Notes: generated by a model from the sequence alone, not told the origin. Counted from the first letter of the stretch, positions 53,753 through 62,298 are shown. The stretch is DNA of 64,000 bases from Woeseiaceae bacterium (GCA_028279985.1 JANQMR010000024.1:1-64000); one strand, 5' to 3'. A program made the numbers and translations.

Positions 53753-54540
53753 TTCGCTCGCCGTTCGCGTACCGCATGATGCGCCCCGACGGTGACGGCG
53801 GCGTAGCGGACCTGCAAACCGACGTGATGCGTTTCATGGCGATCCTGGCCTTGTGCCTGGTTGCGATCTTTGCACTGGTACAAAGCCTGCAGGCCTCGCT
53901 GCCTGCAACGGCGAAGACGGAGACGGTACCACCGCCCGCGCCGCCGGTACCAACCGGGCTCGAATCGCCCCCGGATAACCCGCCGCAAAGAACCGCGGCG
54001 ACGCCGGCCGAGAACAAAACGCGGACGCGGCTCGAGGCCGAACCCGCCGCCCGGCCCGTCGTATTGCGTCGCCCGTCCCCACGGCGGTCGATTCCGGTGC
54101 TGGCAACCAGCAAACCAGAACCAGAACCAGAATCCTATAACCCGCCGGTCGAGGTGTCCGCGCCGGCCGCCGAAGGCTTTTCGCTGCGCTTCGAGTCGGA
54201 CTTCGCACTGACCCGACTGGTGGCATCCGGCCAGGTCGGCCTTTACGCCATCAACGACGGACGCGCCCGGCGCATGACCGTGCGTGACGGCACGATCAGC
54301 TTTTGGGATGCCTCGACACCCAAGCGCTTTCACGAAATGGACGCGGCAACCGTGCCGCCCGTCGTCGTCGAGTCGCTGGCGCGCAGTGGGGCCGATACGA
54401 CTAAAACCGGATGGGGTGTGACACTACCGGACAAGCTCCGGCGCGAGTTGGACGAGATCCTGCGGGCGCATCGGGGCGGCGATCGGGGCGGCGAGTTGAT
54501 CATCGGCGCCGACGGCGAACTCAGGATCAGCGGATCATGA
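53749..54540 (+). CDS. ExbD/TolR/MotB-like protein with long Pro-rich periplasmic part
   Basis: 263 residues. A short cytoplasmic N-terminus, then ADLQTDVMRFMAILALCLVA: Asp21/Asp25 at the start of one membrane helix (26-47), the position of the proton-carrying Asp of ExbD/TolR/MotB. A Pro/Glu-rich linker (about 52-135) could span the periplasm. A C-terminal domain (about 140-263, FSLRFESDFALTRLVASGQV onward, LPDKLRRELDEILRAHRG) is not an OmpA peptidoglycan domain. Start GTG 53749 overlaps the channel gene, and its stop overlaps the next start (ATGA). Confidence 0.65.
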   Translation: MIRSPFAYRMMRPDGDGGVADLQTDVMRFMAILALCLVAIFALVQSLQASLPATAKTETVPPPAPPVPTGLESPPDNPPQRTAATPAENKTRTRLEAEPAARPVVLRRPSPRRSIPVLATSKPEPEPESYNPPVEVSAPAAEGFSLRFESDFALTRLVASGQVGLYAINDGRARRMTVRDGTISFWDASTPKRFHEMDAATVPPVVVESLARSGADTTKTGWGVTLPDKLRRELDEILRAHRGGDRGGELIIGADGELRISGS

Positions 54541-56072
54541 GCCGTCCGACGCCGACACTGCTGCTCGCTGCCGCACTCCTCTCCGCCGCAGCCGAAGCGC
54601 GTGAAACCACGTTGGAACGTTGGCTGGATCGCGAACTGATACCGCATGTGACGCGGCAACTGAGCGAACACCCGCGTTTCAAGGGCGAGACCGTATTGTT
54701 CGTCGTCATGAACGAAGGCACGCCGGCCGCGACCTCGAACGCGCTGGCGCTGTCCTTGCGCGACCGGCTGCTCGATGCGGCCGTCGACGAGGCAGGTATC
54801 TCGATCGGATGGCGGCAGCGTGCAGCACCGGCAACGGCGGGCGCGTGCGAACGGGACCGGGTGCACTATTACGTCGGCGTCGAGACCGACCGTGAACTGG
54901 ACGGCCGGTTCACGGTCCGCGTGCGCGCGCTGGACAGTGTCCAGCGTGAATGGGTGGGCGGCTTCGGACGGCAGTGGTCCGGTTACCTGACGGCGCCGGA
55001 ACGCCGAGCCTTGCGCCAGCGGGATACCGATACGGTATTCCTGGGCACCCGTGACGTGCCGTTTACGGCCGGTCAGAACGACCTGCTCGCGAACTACCTG
55101 GCGCATGAGCTGGCTTGCGCCCTGCACCGCCAGGTGGCCGGCGACTACGTCGTCGAGCGGACCGCAAGCGGCGGCGATCCGGGCGGGCTAGACGGCACCG
55201 TCGAGTTGATCGGCAACAACCTGATTCGCAACCGGGCGCTGGAACGCAGCGGCGACGGACGGCGAAGCAACGCGATCCTGAGCGGCAAGGCCCATCGGAT
55301 CGACGGGGATCTCTATCAGTACTGGGTCGGCGTAACCCCTGCCGGGAGCAACAAGCCGTCCAAGGACGGCGACCTGTCCGCGGACGGCGAACTGCCGGCC
55401 GTCAGCGCCAGCGCCTACGTCATGCTGGATCGCGGCGAGCCGCTCGCGCGAACTCGGCGGGACAGGCGCCCCTACGCCGCTGAGTCGACGCAGGTGCAAG
55501 CGGTTGCGATGCCGGGCGGGCGGACACGGGCGGTATTGGGCCCGCTCGCGATCGGCGGCCCGGGCGACGTTGTGGCCTGTCACGGCAGAGCCTACTCGGC
55601 AGCCGGTCTGTCGAATCGGGTTTCCGGTTCAGGTCGCTGCTCGGTGCTGCGCGCCCCGGCTTACGACGATGCCGTCGTTTTCCTGCTGAAGCATCAAACC
55701 GGCCACGGTCTCGTCCGGCTCGGCGATGCCGGCTGCCGTCCACGCACGACGGCACGCCTGGTGATATCCGGAAACACGCTGCGATTCCCGGTCGCCTTTT
55801 TTCATGACGGCAGGAGTGTCTCCATCAGCCGCGAAAGCTGGCCCGTGGAAGTACGCAACGACGTCTACTACGCCATTGCGGTCGCCGACTCGGCGCTCGC
55901 GCGGCGGCTCGCCAACCATATCGACCGTTTGCCGTTACGCTGCGACGCGACACTCCGCCGCGGCCTGCGGAACGCCGCGCTTGGCGCCTGGCTCCGGCAG
56001 TTGGCCGCGATTTCGGCGCAAGCGCGCGGCGCCGTCGAATGGCGCGGGCTCGAAGTCGAGGATTTGACGTGA
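54537..56072 (+). CDS. Large secreted protein of envelope operon, unknown family
   Basis: 511 residues, signal peptide ending near AAAEA (residue 21). The N-terminal part (about 25-185) has LERWLDRELIPHVTRQLSEH, VVMNEGTPAATSNALALSLR and QNDLLANYLAHELACALHRQ, an alpha/beta pattern recalling FlgT/CsgG-type assembly domains, though I cannot name it. A second beta-rich part (about 205-460) has Cys pairs (VVACHGRAYS, GRCSVLR, GDAGCRP). The Cys content suggests oxidised periplasmic folding. Coupled by ATGA to the ExbD-like gene; next gene follows after 10 bp. Confidence 0.7.
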   Translation: MSRPTPTLLLAAALLSAAAEARETTLERWLDRELIPHVTRQLSEHPRFKGETVLFVVMNEGTPAATSNALALSLRDRLLDAAVDEAGISIGWRQRAAPATAGACERDRVHYYVGVETDRELDGRFTVRVRALDSVQREWVGGFGRQWSGYLTAPERRALRQRDTDTVFLGTRDVPFTAGQNDLLANYLAHELACALHRQVAGDYVVERTASGGDPGGLDGTVELIGNNLIRNRALERSGDGRRSNAILSGKAHRIDGDLYQYWVGVTPAGSNKPSKDGDLSADGELPAVSASAYVMLDRGEPLARTRRDRRPYAAESTQVQAVAMPGGRTRAVLGPLAIGGPGDVVACHGRAYSAAGLSNRVSGSGRCSVLRAPAYDDAVVFLLKHQTGHGLVRLGDAGCRPRTTARLVISGNTLRFPVAFFHDGRSVSISRESWPVEVRNDVYYAIAVADSALARRLANHIDRLPLRCDATLRRGLRNAALGAWLRQLAAISAQARGAVEWRGLEVEDLT

Positions 56073-56082
56073 GGGCCTCGGC

Positions 56083-56754
56083 ATGATCCGGCTGGCCGGT
56101 ATTCTGCTGGGCTCCACGCTCGCCGTCGCGATGCTGCTGGCGCTGTTCGGCGTGCCGCGATTCGAGCCGCAATCGACGCCATCGGACAGCGGCGTCATCA
56201 CACTGCCCTTGCAATCCGCCGTGTCGAAAGCCGTCCCGGCGCGAAGAACGGATTCGCAACCCGAAACCACCCGAGCCGATACGGCCGAACCCGAGGTGCC
56301 GCCGGCGGAACCGACACCGCGGCAGGCCGCGGAAACGCCCGCCAAACTCGCAACCGAACCGGACGACGCAAAAAAGAGGCCATCCGGGTTCGATGCACCT
56401 GAAACGAGCCTCGCCGAATCGAAGCCGATCGGAACTCGGCTCGAGAATGCCGGACATGGCGCCGCCGAACCGGAGCCCGTCGATGTCTCACCCGGGAGAC
56501 CCAGCGGGGGTCCCCCGGCGTCGGAGCCGAGCGACACCTTGCAATGGTATGCCTTCTGGAGCCCGTTTCGCAGCGAAATCGCCGCGACCGGCTTCATTAC
56601 ACATTTGCAGCGGGTGACCGGGCTCGATTATCGAGTCGTCAAAGTCAAGCCCGGCGTTTACGAAGTGGCTTTCGCCTATAGCAACGGCGACGAGCTGACG
56701 GCCAGTCTGTCTCAGATTTCGCGCGCGACCGGCCTGGACATGCCGGATGAGTGA
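56083..56754 (+). CDS. Single-TM protein with SPOR-like C-terminal domain
   Basis: 223 residues. One N-terminal helix (about 4-24), a Pro/Glu/Thr-rich linker (about 45-150), then a compact domain (about 153-222) beginning QWYAFWSPFRSEIAATGFIT with YRVVKVKPGVYEVAFAY, the beta-alpha-beta SPOR-like pattern. SPOR domains bind denuded peptidoglycan glycans. The bitopic layout is like FtsN/DamX. The lytic transglycosylase gene overlaps its end by 8 bp and has a similar C-terminal segment (FEVVMTYADRSEF), suggesting both carry the same module. Confidence 0.68.
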   Translation: MIRLAGILLGSTLAVAMLLALFGVPRFEPQSTPSDSGVITLPLQSAVSKAVPARRTDSQPETTRADTAEPEVPPAEPTPRQAAETPAKLATEPDDAKKRPSGFDAPETSLAESKPIGTRLENAGHGAAEPEPVDVSPGRPSGGPPASEPSDTLQWYAFWSPFRSEIAATGFITHLQRVTGLDYRVVKVKPGVYEVAFAYSNGDELTASLSQISRATGLDMPDE

Positions 56755-57550
56755 GACGGTGCAGCGTTCCACGCCGTTACGATTTGCCGGCATTGCCCTT
56801 GGCCTGCTCTGCGTCGTATCCGCCGCGCGCGCGGCGATGGACGACGATGCGCTCGATTCGGCCTGGCGCCAGTATGCCGAAACCGGGCAGCACGTCGAAC
56901 CCGCCTACCGCTTCCCGCATGCGACCTGTTTCGCCGCCGCCGCCATCGAGTACGGGCTGCCGGAGACCCTGCTGCTCGCGGTCGCCCGGGGAGAAAGCGA
57001 CTTCGTGGCCACGGCGCGCTCGCGCGCCAATGCGCACGGCGTCATGCAGATACGCTGGCCCGTGACCGCAAGACACCTGGGCATTTACCGCCTGAGCCAG
57101 CTCTACGATCCGTGCACGAACATCGATGCGGGCGCGAGATACCTGAAGGAGTTGCTGGCGCGTTACGACGACAACCTGCATCTGGCGCTGGCCGCCTACA
57201 ACTACGGCCCCGGTCGAATCGTGGTCGACGGCCGCGGCATACCGGCCGGCGCAACCTGGTATTCCGGCTATATCTATCGTCATCTGAACTATGTCATCGG
57301 TGACGGATCCGCCGGGGAATCCGCCGGCCTGTATTCGGAGCTGGGGCAGTCGACGCTGCTGACCTTCGGCGAACCGTATCGCGCCCGGGCTTTTGTCGAA
57401 CGGCTCGAACGAATCTCGCCGGCACTGAACCTCGACTGGTTCCGCCGCGGCACCGGCGAATTCGAGGTCGTCATGACCTACGCGGACCGCAGCGAATTCG
57501 ACGCCGGCGCCGGTCTGCTCAGGCGCGCCGGGTTTCGAGTCGAACCCTGA
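56747..57550 (+). CDS. Periplasmic lytic transglycosylase (SLT family 1) with extra C-terminal module
   Basis: Cleaves peptidoglycan glycan strands. Signal peptide (1-29). Catalytic Glu83 in AVARGESDFVA, then GVMQI at 98-102 and AYNYGPGRI further on, the SLT triad of motifs. After the SLT domain (about 55-185) residues 200-267 form a second module ending EFDAGAGLLRRAGFRVEP that resembles the SPOR-like domain of the preceding gene. Last gene of the seven-gene operon. Most SLT proteins of this size lack that extension. Confidence 0.88.
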   Translation: MSETVQRSTPLRFAGIALGLLCVVSAARAAMDDDALDSAWRQYAETGQHVEPAYRFPHATCFAAAAIEYGLPETLLLAVARGESDFVATARSRANAHGVMQIRWPVTARHLGIYRLSQLYDPCTNIDAGARYLKELLARYDDNLHLALAAYNYGPGRIVVDGRGIPAGATWYSGYIYRHLNYVIGDGSAGESAGLYSELGQSTLLTFGEPYRARAFVERLERISPALNLDWFRRGTGEFEVVMTYADRSEFDAGAGLLRRAGFRVEP

Positions 57551-57696
57551 TACGGATACGCCACGAGCGCCTTGCCGATCACGACACCCGTTGAGATAAG
57601 GCGACCGGACCCTGCCTGCATCAGGTCCGTTTGCCGAAACGCCGGTCCCGGCCGGGCGGGTGAAGACTGTCGGGCCGAAAGCGCCGATCGCGATCC

Positions 57697-57724
57697 AAAA
57701 AAAAGCGGCCCCTTGCGGAGCCGC
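57697..57724 (-). terminator. Orphan Rho-independent terminator, minus strand
   Basis: Stem GCGGCTCC / GGGGCCGC with a GCAA loop followed by eight T residues, all read on the minus strand. The U-G wobble pairs only in that direction. No minus-strand protein gene ends nearby. Confidence 0.8.
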
Positions 57725-57885
57725 CGTCGTTACCTACGTGAGTACGTGGTACCTGGCCCCCTGAATCCCCCGCCAAGTCGTACCTGAAGGTGTCGCCTCT
57801 TTGTCCGCCGTGCTTTGTTGCAGACAGGCGACGCTTCGACAAAGCGAAAGTTCTCAGAAATCCTGCATGATGTCAATCTTTTAGA
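57697..57885 (-). ncRNA. Candidate small RNA
   Basis: Upstream of the orphan terminator the minus strand folds into a long hairpin: GTCGCCT-GTCTGC with GCGGAC-AGGCGAC (about 57792-57834). A TTGACA lies near 57871-57876, but no good -10 is seen 16-18 bp on. The strand has only short open frames. It does not match tmRNA, 4.5S, 6S or RNase P cores I can recognise. Confidence 0.35.
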
Positions 57886-58030
57886 AGGTTTGCCGGATCG
57901 ATCGAGCAAGCACCCCCGAAACCGTTGTTTAAGAGCAACATGTTGCTCCCGGCGATGCGGGTGGTTACCGGAATCCCGGATCGTTATGATCGGCATCCCG
58001 AAGCGACCTCGAGACGGGTTCGTCGAGAAC

Positions 58031-58234
58031 ATGCGAGCGACAATTCCCAAACCCGTGATCGCCGCGATCGCGGTGCTGCCGGTAGTCCCGACGGCTGCGG
58101 GTACCGAAACCGTCGTCAACAACATCACGGCGCAAACGCCGGCGGCAAACGACATCCGGGTACCGGAGACCCGGGTCGGCACCCGGGTCGGCGAGAAGCG
58201 TGCGTGCACCGCAGCGGAGGCGGCACACCGATGA
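58031..58234 (+). CDS. Possible small secreted protein
   Basis: 67 residues beginning MRATIPKPVIAAIAVLPVVP, a signal-peptide-like start with AAG-type cleavage, then a short Thr/Arg/Val-rich chain. Its TGA overlaps the start codon of the next gene (ATGA), which favours coupling. Codon composition is not decisive and no family is recognised. ATG 57987 is an alternative start. Confidence 0.3.
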   Translation: MRATIPKPVIAAIAVLPVVPTAAGTETVVNNITAQTPAANDIRVPETRVGTRVGEKRACTAAEAAHR

Positions 58235-59022
58235 TCGTCGAACAGATCTGGACCGACAACGCCTGGCGTAACTTCAACTACCTGATCGCCTGCCCGGAAA
58301 CCGGCGACGCGCTGGCCATCGATCCGCTGGATCATCGGAAATGCCTGGCCGCGGCCGACGCCCGGGGATTCACGATTACCCAGATACTGAACACACACGA
58401 GCATGCGGACCACATCGGCGGCAATACCGCAATGCTCGCGGCCACCGGCGCCAGACTCATTGCGCACCAAAACGCCGGACGCCGGATTCCGAACGTCGAC
58501 CGCGGCGTCGGCGCCGGCGACATCATCCGCGTCGGCGCCACCGTGGAACTGGAGTGCCTCGATACGCCCGGCCATACGATGGCGCACGTGTGTGTGCTTT
58601 CGCATACGGAGCAGCCGGCGCTGTTCACCGGCGACACACTGTTCAATGCCGGCGCCGGGAATTGCCACAACGGCGGACATCCAGAGGCGCTCTACGAGAC
58701 CTTCGCGCAGCAGCTCGACCGCCTCGACGATCGAACGCTGATTTACCCGGGACACGATTATCTGAGCAACAACCTGCGCTTCACGCTGGATCGCGAACCG
58801 GACAACGAGACGGCCGAACGGATGATCGACGACTACGCCGACCAGGACCCCGTCGACGCGCTGGTGACCACCCTGGCGGACGAGCGGCGGATCAATACCT
58901 TCCTTAGGCTGCAAAACCCGACGGTCATCGCACGGCTGCGTGAGGAATTCCCGGACCTCGAGCCCGCGCCCGAGCCGAAAACCGTGTTCCTGAAACTTCG
59001 CGAACTCAGAAACCGCTGGTGA
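58231..59022 (+). CDS. Hydroxyacylglutathione hydrolase-like metallo-beta-lactamase protein
   Basis: Glyoxalase II type thioesterase. Metal motif NTHEHADHIGG (near residue 54), DTPGHTMAHVC, FTGDTLFNAGAGNC and YPGHDYLSNN supply the two-metal centre. The C-terminal part (about 180-264) follows the HAGH_C pattern with FLRLQNPTVIARLREEF. 264 residues. ATG 58231 has GGAGG close upstream. D-lactate formation from S-lactoylglutathione is inferred; persulfide dioxygenase is less likely because of the C-terminal domain. Confidence 0.82.
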   Translation: MIVEQIWTDNAWRNFNYLIACPETGDALAIDPLDHRKCLAAADARGFTITQILNTHEHADHIGGNTAMLAATGARLIAHQNAGRRIPNVDRGVGAGDIIRVGATVELECLDTPGHTMAHVCVLSHTEQPALFTGDTLFNAGAGNCHNGGHPEALYETFAQQLDRLDDRTLIYPGHDYLSNNLRFTLDREPDNETAERMIDDYADQDPVDALVTTLADERRINTFLRLQNPTVIARLREEFPDLEPAPEPKTVFLKLRELRNRW

Positions 59023-59056
59023 GCCGCGCACGACAGGCGGGGGCGATTTCGTAAGA

Positions 59057-59079
59057 CGTAAGCTTCTGGCGGGCTTACG
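59057..59079 (+). terminator. Weak hairpin after the hydrolase gene
   Basis: CGTAAGC and GCTTACG pair around a 9 nt loop, 34 bp after the stop; only a short pyrimidine stretch follows. Confidence 0.35.
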
Positions 59080-59233
59080 GCTTTCCCGTATCCTTAATGT
59101 TCCTGCAGCCGTACTACGATGTCGTCGTGCCGGAGTACACGTATCGGATTTATCCCTGAGGTCCCTCCTGAGATCGCTAAGGCCGGTCCGAGGCGACCGG
59201 AGCCTGCCTAGCGGTACGTGCCGGCATCGCGCC

Positions 59234-60085
59234 TCAGGTCGGGCTTTGGCGAATCGCGTCCAGGGTCCGCTCGTCGGCGCCAGCGGCGGCAAGCCATAGC
59301 CAGTGCAGCGCATCGTACAGGCGCTCATGGCGGATGAACTGCTCACGCCAGCGACGGCCGTCGCCGTCGAAGTAGGCCTCCAGCAGCAGTTCGGCTTGTG
59401 AGGTGCTCAGTTCGTGGTGTGCGACGACGGTCGCCAGGTCGAAGAACGGATCGTTGTCGCAGGCATACTCCCAGTCGAGCAACTTGAGCTCGGGCGTCGC
59501 GACGACGTTTTGTGCGACCAGGTCGTTGTGGCAGCAACACAGGTTCTGCGGCGGGGGCATCGATTCGATGACAGCGACGCATCGCTTGACGATCTCCGGG
59601 TCGGCGTCGTTGACGTTATTGTCGATGTTGTCGTCAATATGATTGGCGTAGATTTTCGCCGCGGCATGAATATCGAAGGTCCGGCCGGTGAGCGGTAGCG
59701 AGTGCAGCCGTCTGAGCGTGGCCGCCAGCGCAACGAGGTTGCCTTCGTCGTTCAGCGATTCGCGTGTCCAGACCGACCCCGCCTGATACTCGGACAGGAA
59801 CGTGGTTTCGTCCACGAACAACACTCGGGCGGCGAGACCGATATCCGCCGCGGCCGATTGAACGCGTGCCTCTTCGTAGCGGCTGTTATAGGGCCGGCGC
59901 CGCGGCGCCGTGTCGATTTTCAGCACGGCGCGCTCGCCGTCCGCTTCCAGCAACAGGCTGCGGTTGTTCAGACCGCCCGCCAACTCGCGATAGCCCGCAT
60001 CCTGCCAGCCCGGGATCGCGGCCAGCACGGTCTCCGGTCTTTCGGTCGAGCTTACGCAGTTCGCAGGCGGAACGATCGGGTCCAA
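59234..60085 (-). CDS. Phosphotransferase (choline/thiamine kinase-like, APH family)
   Basis: Protein-kinase-like fold. The catalytic loop is CCCHNDLVAQNVVATPELKL with the metal Asp in LLDWEYACDNDPFFDLATVV. N-terminal nucleotide-binding strands include GGLNNRSLLLEADGERAVLK. TTG 60085 (after GGTGAG) is the most likely start, overlapping pnuC by 34 bp; no ATG is available. About 283 residues. Context with a PnuC-type carrier and a YkoF-like protein points to thiamine kinase. In-frame near-repeats give HIDDNIDNNVND. Confidence 0.78.
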   Translation of the reverse strand: MDPIVPPANCVSSTERPETVLAAIPGWQDAGYRELAGGLNNRSLLLEADGERAVLKIDTAPRRRPYNSRYEEARVQSAAADIGLAARVLFVDETTFLSEYQAGSVWTRESLNDEGNLVALAATLRRLHSLPLTGRTFDIHAAAKIYANHIDDNIDNNVNDADPEIVKRCVAVIESMPPPQNLCCCHNDLVAQNVVATPELKLLDWEYACDNDPFFDLATVVAHHELSTSQAELLLEAYFDGDGRRWREQFIRHERLYDALHWLWLAAAGADERTLDAIRQSPT

Positions 60086-60660
60086 CTCACCAGTCCGATT
60101 GGAACCAGAATCACGTATAACACGAATAGCGCTGCGATTAGGGGAAGATCGCGTGACCAATAGATGAATATCGAAACCAGGTCGATGACCAGCCAGTACC
60201 ACCAGTTCTCCAGCACCTTGCGGGCGACCAGGAAAGTGGCCCAGACCGCGCTCCAGGTGGTCAGAGAATCGACGTAGGGATACGCCGCGTCGGTATGGTT
60301 CGCAAGCAGGTAGCCGCTGCCGAGGCTCAGCACGACGATGCCGGACAAAGCGGCGGCATGCACACGCGCGGGCCACACCGAGACCGGCAGCTCGTCACCA
60401 CCACCGCCGCCGGTATACCAGCAATACCAGCCGTAAACGGCCATTGCGAAATAGAAGCCGTTCAGCGCGGACTCCATGTAGAGCATTGCGCCGAAAAACA
60501 CGTACACCGACAAAGCCGTGCTGCCGGCAGCGCATGCCCAGCACCAGATGTTCTGCCGGATCGCGAGTACCAGATAGGCAACGGCGAGTATCACCACCAG
60601 CGCCTCGGCCGGAGACTGCTCTCTGGCCGCCGCCAGGATCGAAGCGGCGAGCGAGTCCAT
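60052..60660 (-). CDS. PnuC family vitamin transporter (PnuT-like by context)
   Basis: Facilitated importer with metabolic trapping by a downstream kinase. 202 residues from ATG 60660, about seven helices. Family segments are AIRQNIWCWACAAGSTALSV, ALNGFYFAMAVYGWYCW and VLENWWYWLVIDLVSIFIYW. PnuC proteins carry nicotinamide riboside and PnuT carries thiamine; the neighbouring YkoF-like thiamine-binding protein and kinase favour thiamine. Confidence 0.85.
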   Translation of the reverse strand: MDSLAASILAAAREQSPAEALVVILAVAYLVLAIRQNIWCWACAAGSTALSVYVFFGAMLYMESALNGFYFAMAVYGWYCWYTGGGGGDELPVSVWPARVHAAALSGIVVLSLGSGYLLANHTDAAYPYVDSLTTWSAVWATFLVARKVLENWWYWLVIDLVSIFIYWSRDLPLIAALFVLYVILVPIGLVSWTRSFRLRTA

Positions 60661-60700
60661 CAGCGCCCCGTCCCGCAAAAAGCCCGCATCGGCCTGGCGA

Positions 60701-60949
60701 CTAGCCCGCGAGCGGGTTGTTCAATATGCGTATTGCAAACACGGCCTTGGGTACCCGTTCGAACGTGGTTTCGATCTCGCGCTTGAGAACATCCATGACG
60801 ACGTCGTACTCGCCGCGGATTTGCGTGCTCATCGGATTCGTCGCGACCTCGATCCCGGGATGACCGTCGAGGCGGCTTATCACGTCCTTGATCGGGGGAA
60901 TAAAATCCGCATCCAGCGGATACAGGCTGATGTCGACCGCAACACGCAT
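60701..60949 (-). CDS. YkoF/MTH1187-type thiamine-binding protein
   Basis: 82 residues. A ferredoxin-like fold with VAVDISLYPLDADFIPPIKD, HPGIEVATNPMSTQIRGEYD and VFAIRILNNPL, matching the thiamine-binding family PF01910 in length and pattern. Proteins of this group bind thiamine or HMP in solution. It is 31 bp after the acyl-CoA dehydrogenase stop and 40 bp before pnuC, so it could be read from the upstream gene. No TPP riboswitch core was seen in front of it. Confidence 0.78.
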   Translation of the reverse strand: MRVAVDISLYPLDADFIPPIKDVISRLDGHPGIEVATNPMSTQIRGEYDVVMDVLKREIETTFERVPKAVFAIRILNNPLAG

Positions 60950-60980
60950 CTCAGAATCTCCACCCGAAGCTCAAGCCCGA

Positions 60981-62141
60981 CTACCGCGGATCCAGGCCCA
61001 GCGAGCGGGCGACGATCTCCCGCATGATCTCGGAGCTGCCCGCATAAATCCTCGATACCCGTGCGTCGGTGTAACGACGGCACACTGCATATTCGTTCAT
61101 GTAACCGGCACCGCCGTGCAACTGCACGCATTCGTCGGTGACGCGACCTTCGAGCTCGCTCGCATGGAGCTTGGCCTTCGCCGCATCGTCGGCGGTGAGC
61201 TTCCCGGCGACGTGCTGCATGACGCAATGATCGACATAAGCCTGTGCAACGTCGAGATCGGTGCGCATATCGGCCATGCGGAACCGGGTGTTCTGGAATT
61301 CGGCAACCGGCCGGCCGAAAGCCTTGCGCTCGGTGATGAATTCCATCGTTTCGGCAAACGCCGCCTCGGCATTGGCCATGAAACCCACCGCGGCCAGCAG
61401 CCGCTCCTCGGCGAGGAAGTGCATCAGATCGTAGAAGCCCCGATGCAACTCGCCGAGCAGGTTCTCCTTCGGGACCCGGACGTTGTTCAAAAACAGCTCG
61501 GCCGTGTCCTGGCTCTTGAGCCCCATCTTGTCGAGGTTTCTGCCGCGTTCGAAACCTTCCATGCCGCGCTCGACGACGAACAGGCTCAAGCCGTGGCTCT
61601 TGTCCGGAAGGGTGCGCGCGGCAACGACGACGAGATCGGCGTTGATGCCGTTGGAGATATAGGTTTTCGAGCCGTTGAGCAGGAAATGATCGCCCCGGTC
61701 CTCGGCTCGCGCGCGCATGCCCGCGACGTCGCTGCCGGCGCCGGGTTCGGTCATCGCGACGGCGAGAATGTGTTCGCCCGTCACGCACTTCGGCAGCCAG
61801 CGCCGTTTTTGCTCGCCGGTACCGAGTTGGCCGATATACGGGCCCACCAGGCGGCTGTGCAGCCAGAAGAAAAAGCCGTTGTCTCCGTAACGGGCGTTTT
61901 CCTCGATCAGGATTTGTTCGTAACGGAAGTCCTCGACGCCGGCGCCGCCGTACTGTTCGTCGGCCCACATCAGCAACAGCCCCTGCTCGCCCGCTTTCAG
62001 GTAGGCCTCGCGATCGACGATCCCCTGCTCGTACCAGCGGGCGGCATGCGGCTGGATCTCGTTTTGAAAAAAGCTCCTTGCCGAGTCACGAAACATCTCG
62101 TGCTCGTCTTCGAAGATCGTTCTGGTCACGGCCGTTCCCAT
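60981..62141 (-). CDS. Acyl-CoA dehydrogenase
   Basis: FAD flavoenzyme of beta-oxidation or branched-chain catabolism. Signatures: AVAMTEPGAGSDVAGMRARA, ISNGINADLVVVAART and the C-terminal VQLHGGAGYMNEYAVCRRYTD with RIYAGSSEIMREIVAR. The catalytic Glu is in the last segment region. 386 residues. With enoyl-CoA hydratase and icmF alongside, branched-chain acyl-CoA or long-chain use is plausible. Confidence 0.93.
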   Translation of the reverse strand: MGTAVTRTIFEDEHEMFRDSARSFFQNEIQPHAARWYEQGIVDREAYLKAGEQGLLLMWADEQYGGAGVEDFRYEQILIEENARYGDNGFFFWLHSRLVGPYIGQLGTGEQKRRWLPKCVTGEHILAVAMTEPGAGSDVAGMRARAEDRGDHFLLNGSKTYISNGINADLVVVAARTLPDKSHGLSLFVVERGMEGFERGRNLDKMGLKSQDTAELFLNNVRVPKENLLGELHRGFYDLMHFLAEERLLAAVGFMANAEAAFAETMEFITERKAFGRPVAEFQNTRFRMADMRTDLDVAQAYVDHCVMQHVAGKLTADDAAKAKLHASELEGRVTDECVQLHGGAGYMNEYAVCRRYTDARVSRIYAGSSEIMREIVARSLGLDPR

Positions 62142-62298
62142 TGTTTCGATCGCGGGCTTAAAGTCTACCGTGCCTTGCCCTTCCGATCGATACGCCCGTA
62201 ATCTGAAGGCCTACTGTCCCCTGCCTATTGTCCCTTGCCTATTGTCCTTGGCCTTCAGTTCTTTGCCTTTAGGATCGACATGCTCATGACCTGAAAAC
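62142..62298. other. Intergenic region with 13-14 bp degenerate repeats
   Basis: About 62210-62262 holds diverged copies of CTATTGTCCCTTGC. No gene or terminator is evident. Confidence 0.5.

Larger units (their letters stand above)
57551..58030. other. 480 bp intergenic region with minus-strand RNA signals
   Basis: No protein gene I would support. On the minus strand it carries stable hairpins and a terminator (see the ncRNA and terminator entries). Confidence 0.5.

Noticed and set aside
51650..57550. Zorya or Tol-Pal assignment of the envelope operon
   Set aside because: No ZorC/ZorD, TolA, TolB or Pal; the ExbD-like protein lacks an OmpA peptidoglycan domain.
60950..60980. TPP riboswitch before the thiamine genes
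   Set aside because: The gap is 31 bp and lacks the CTGAGA/ACCTGA elements.
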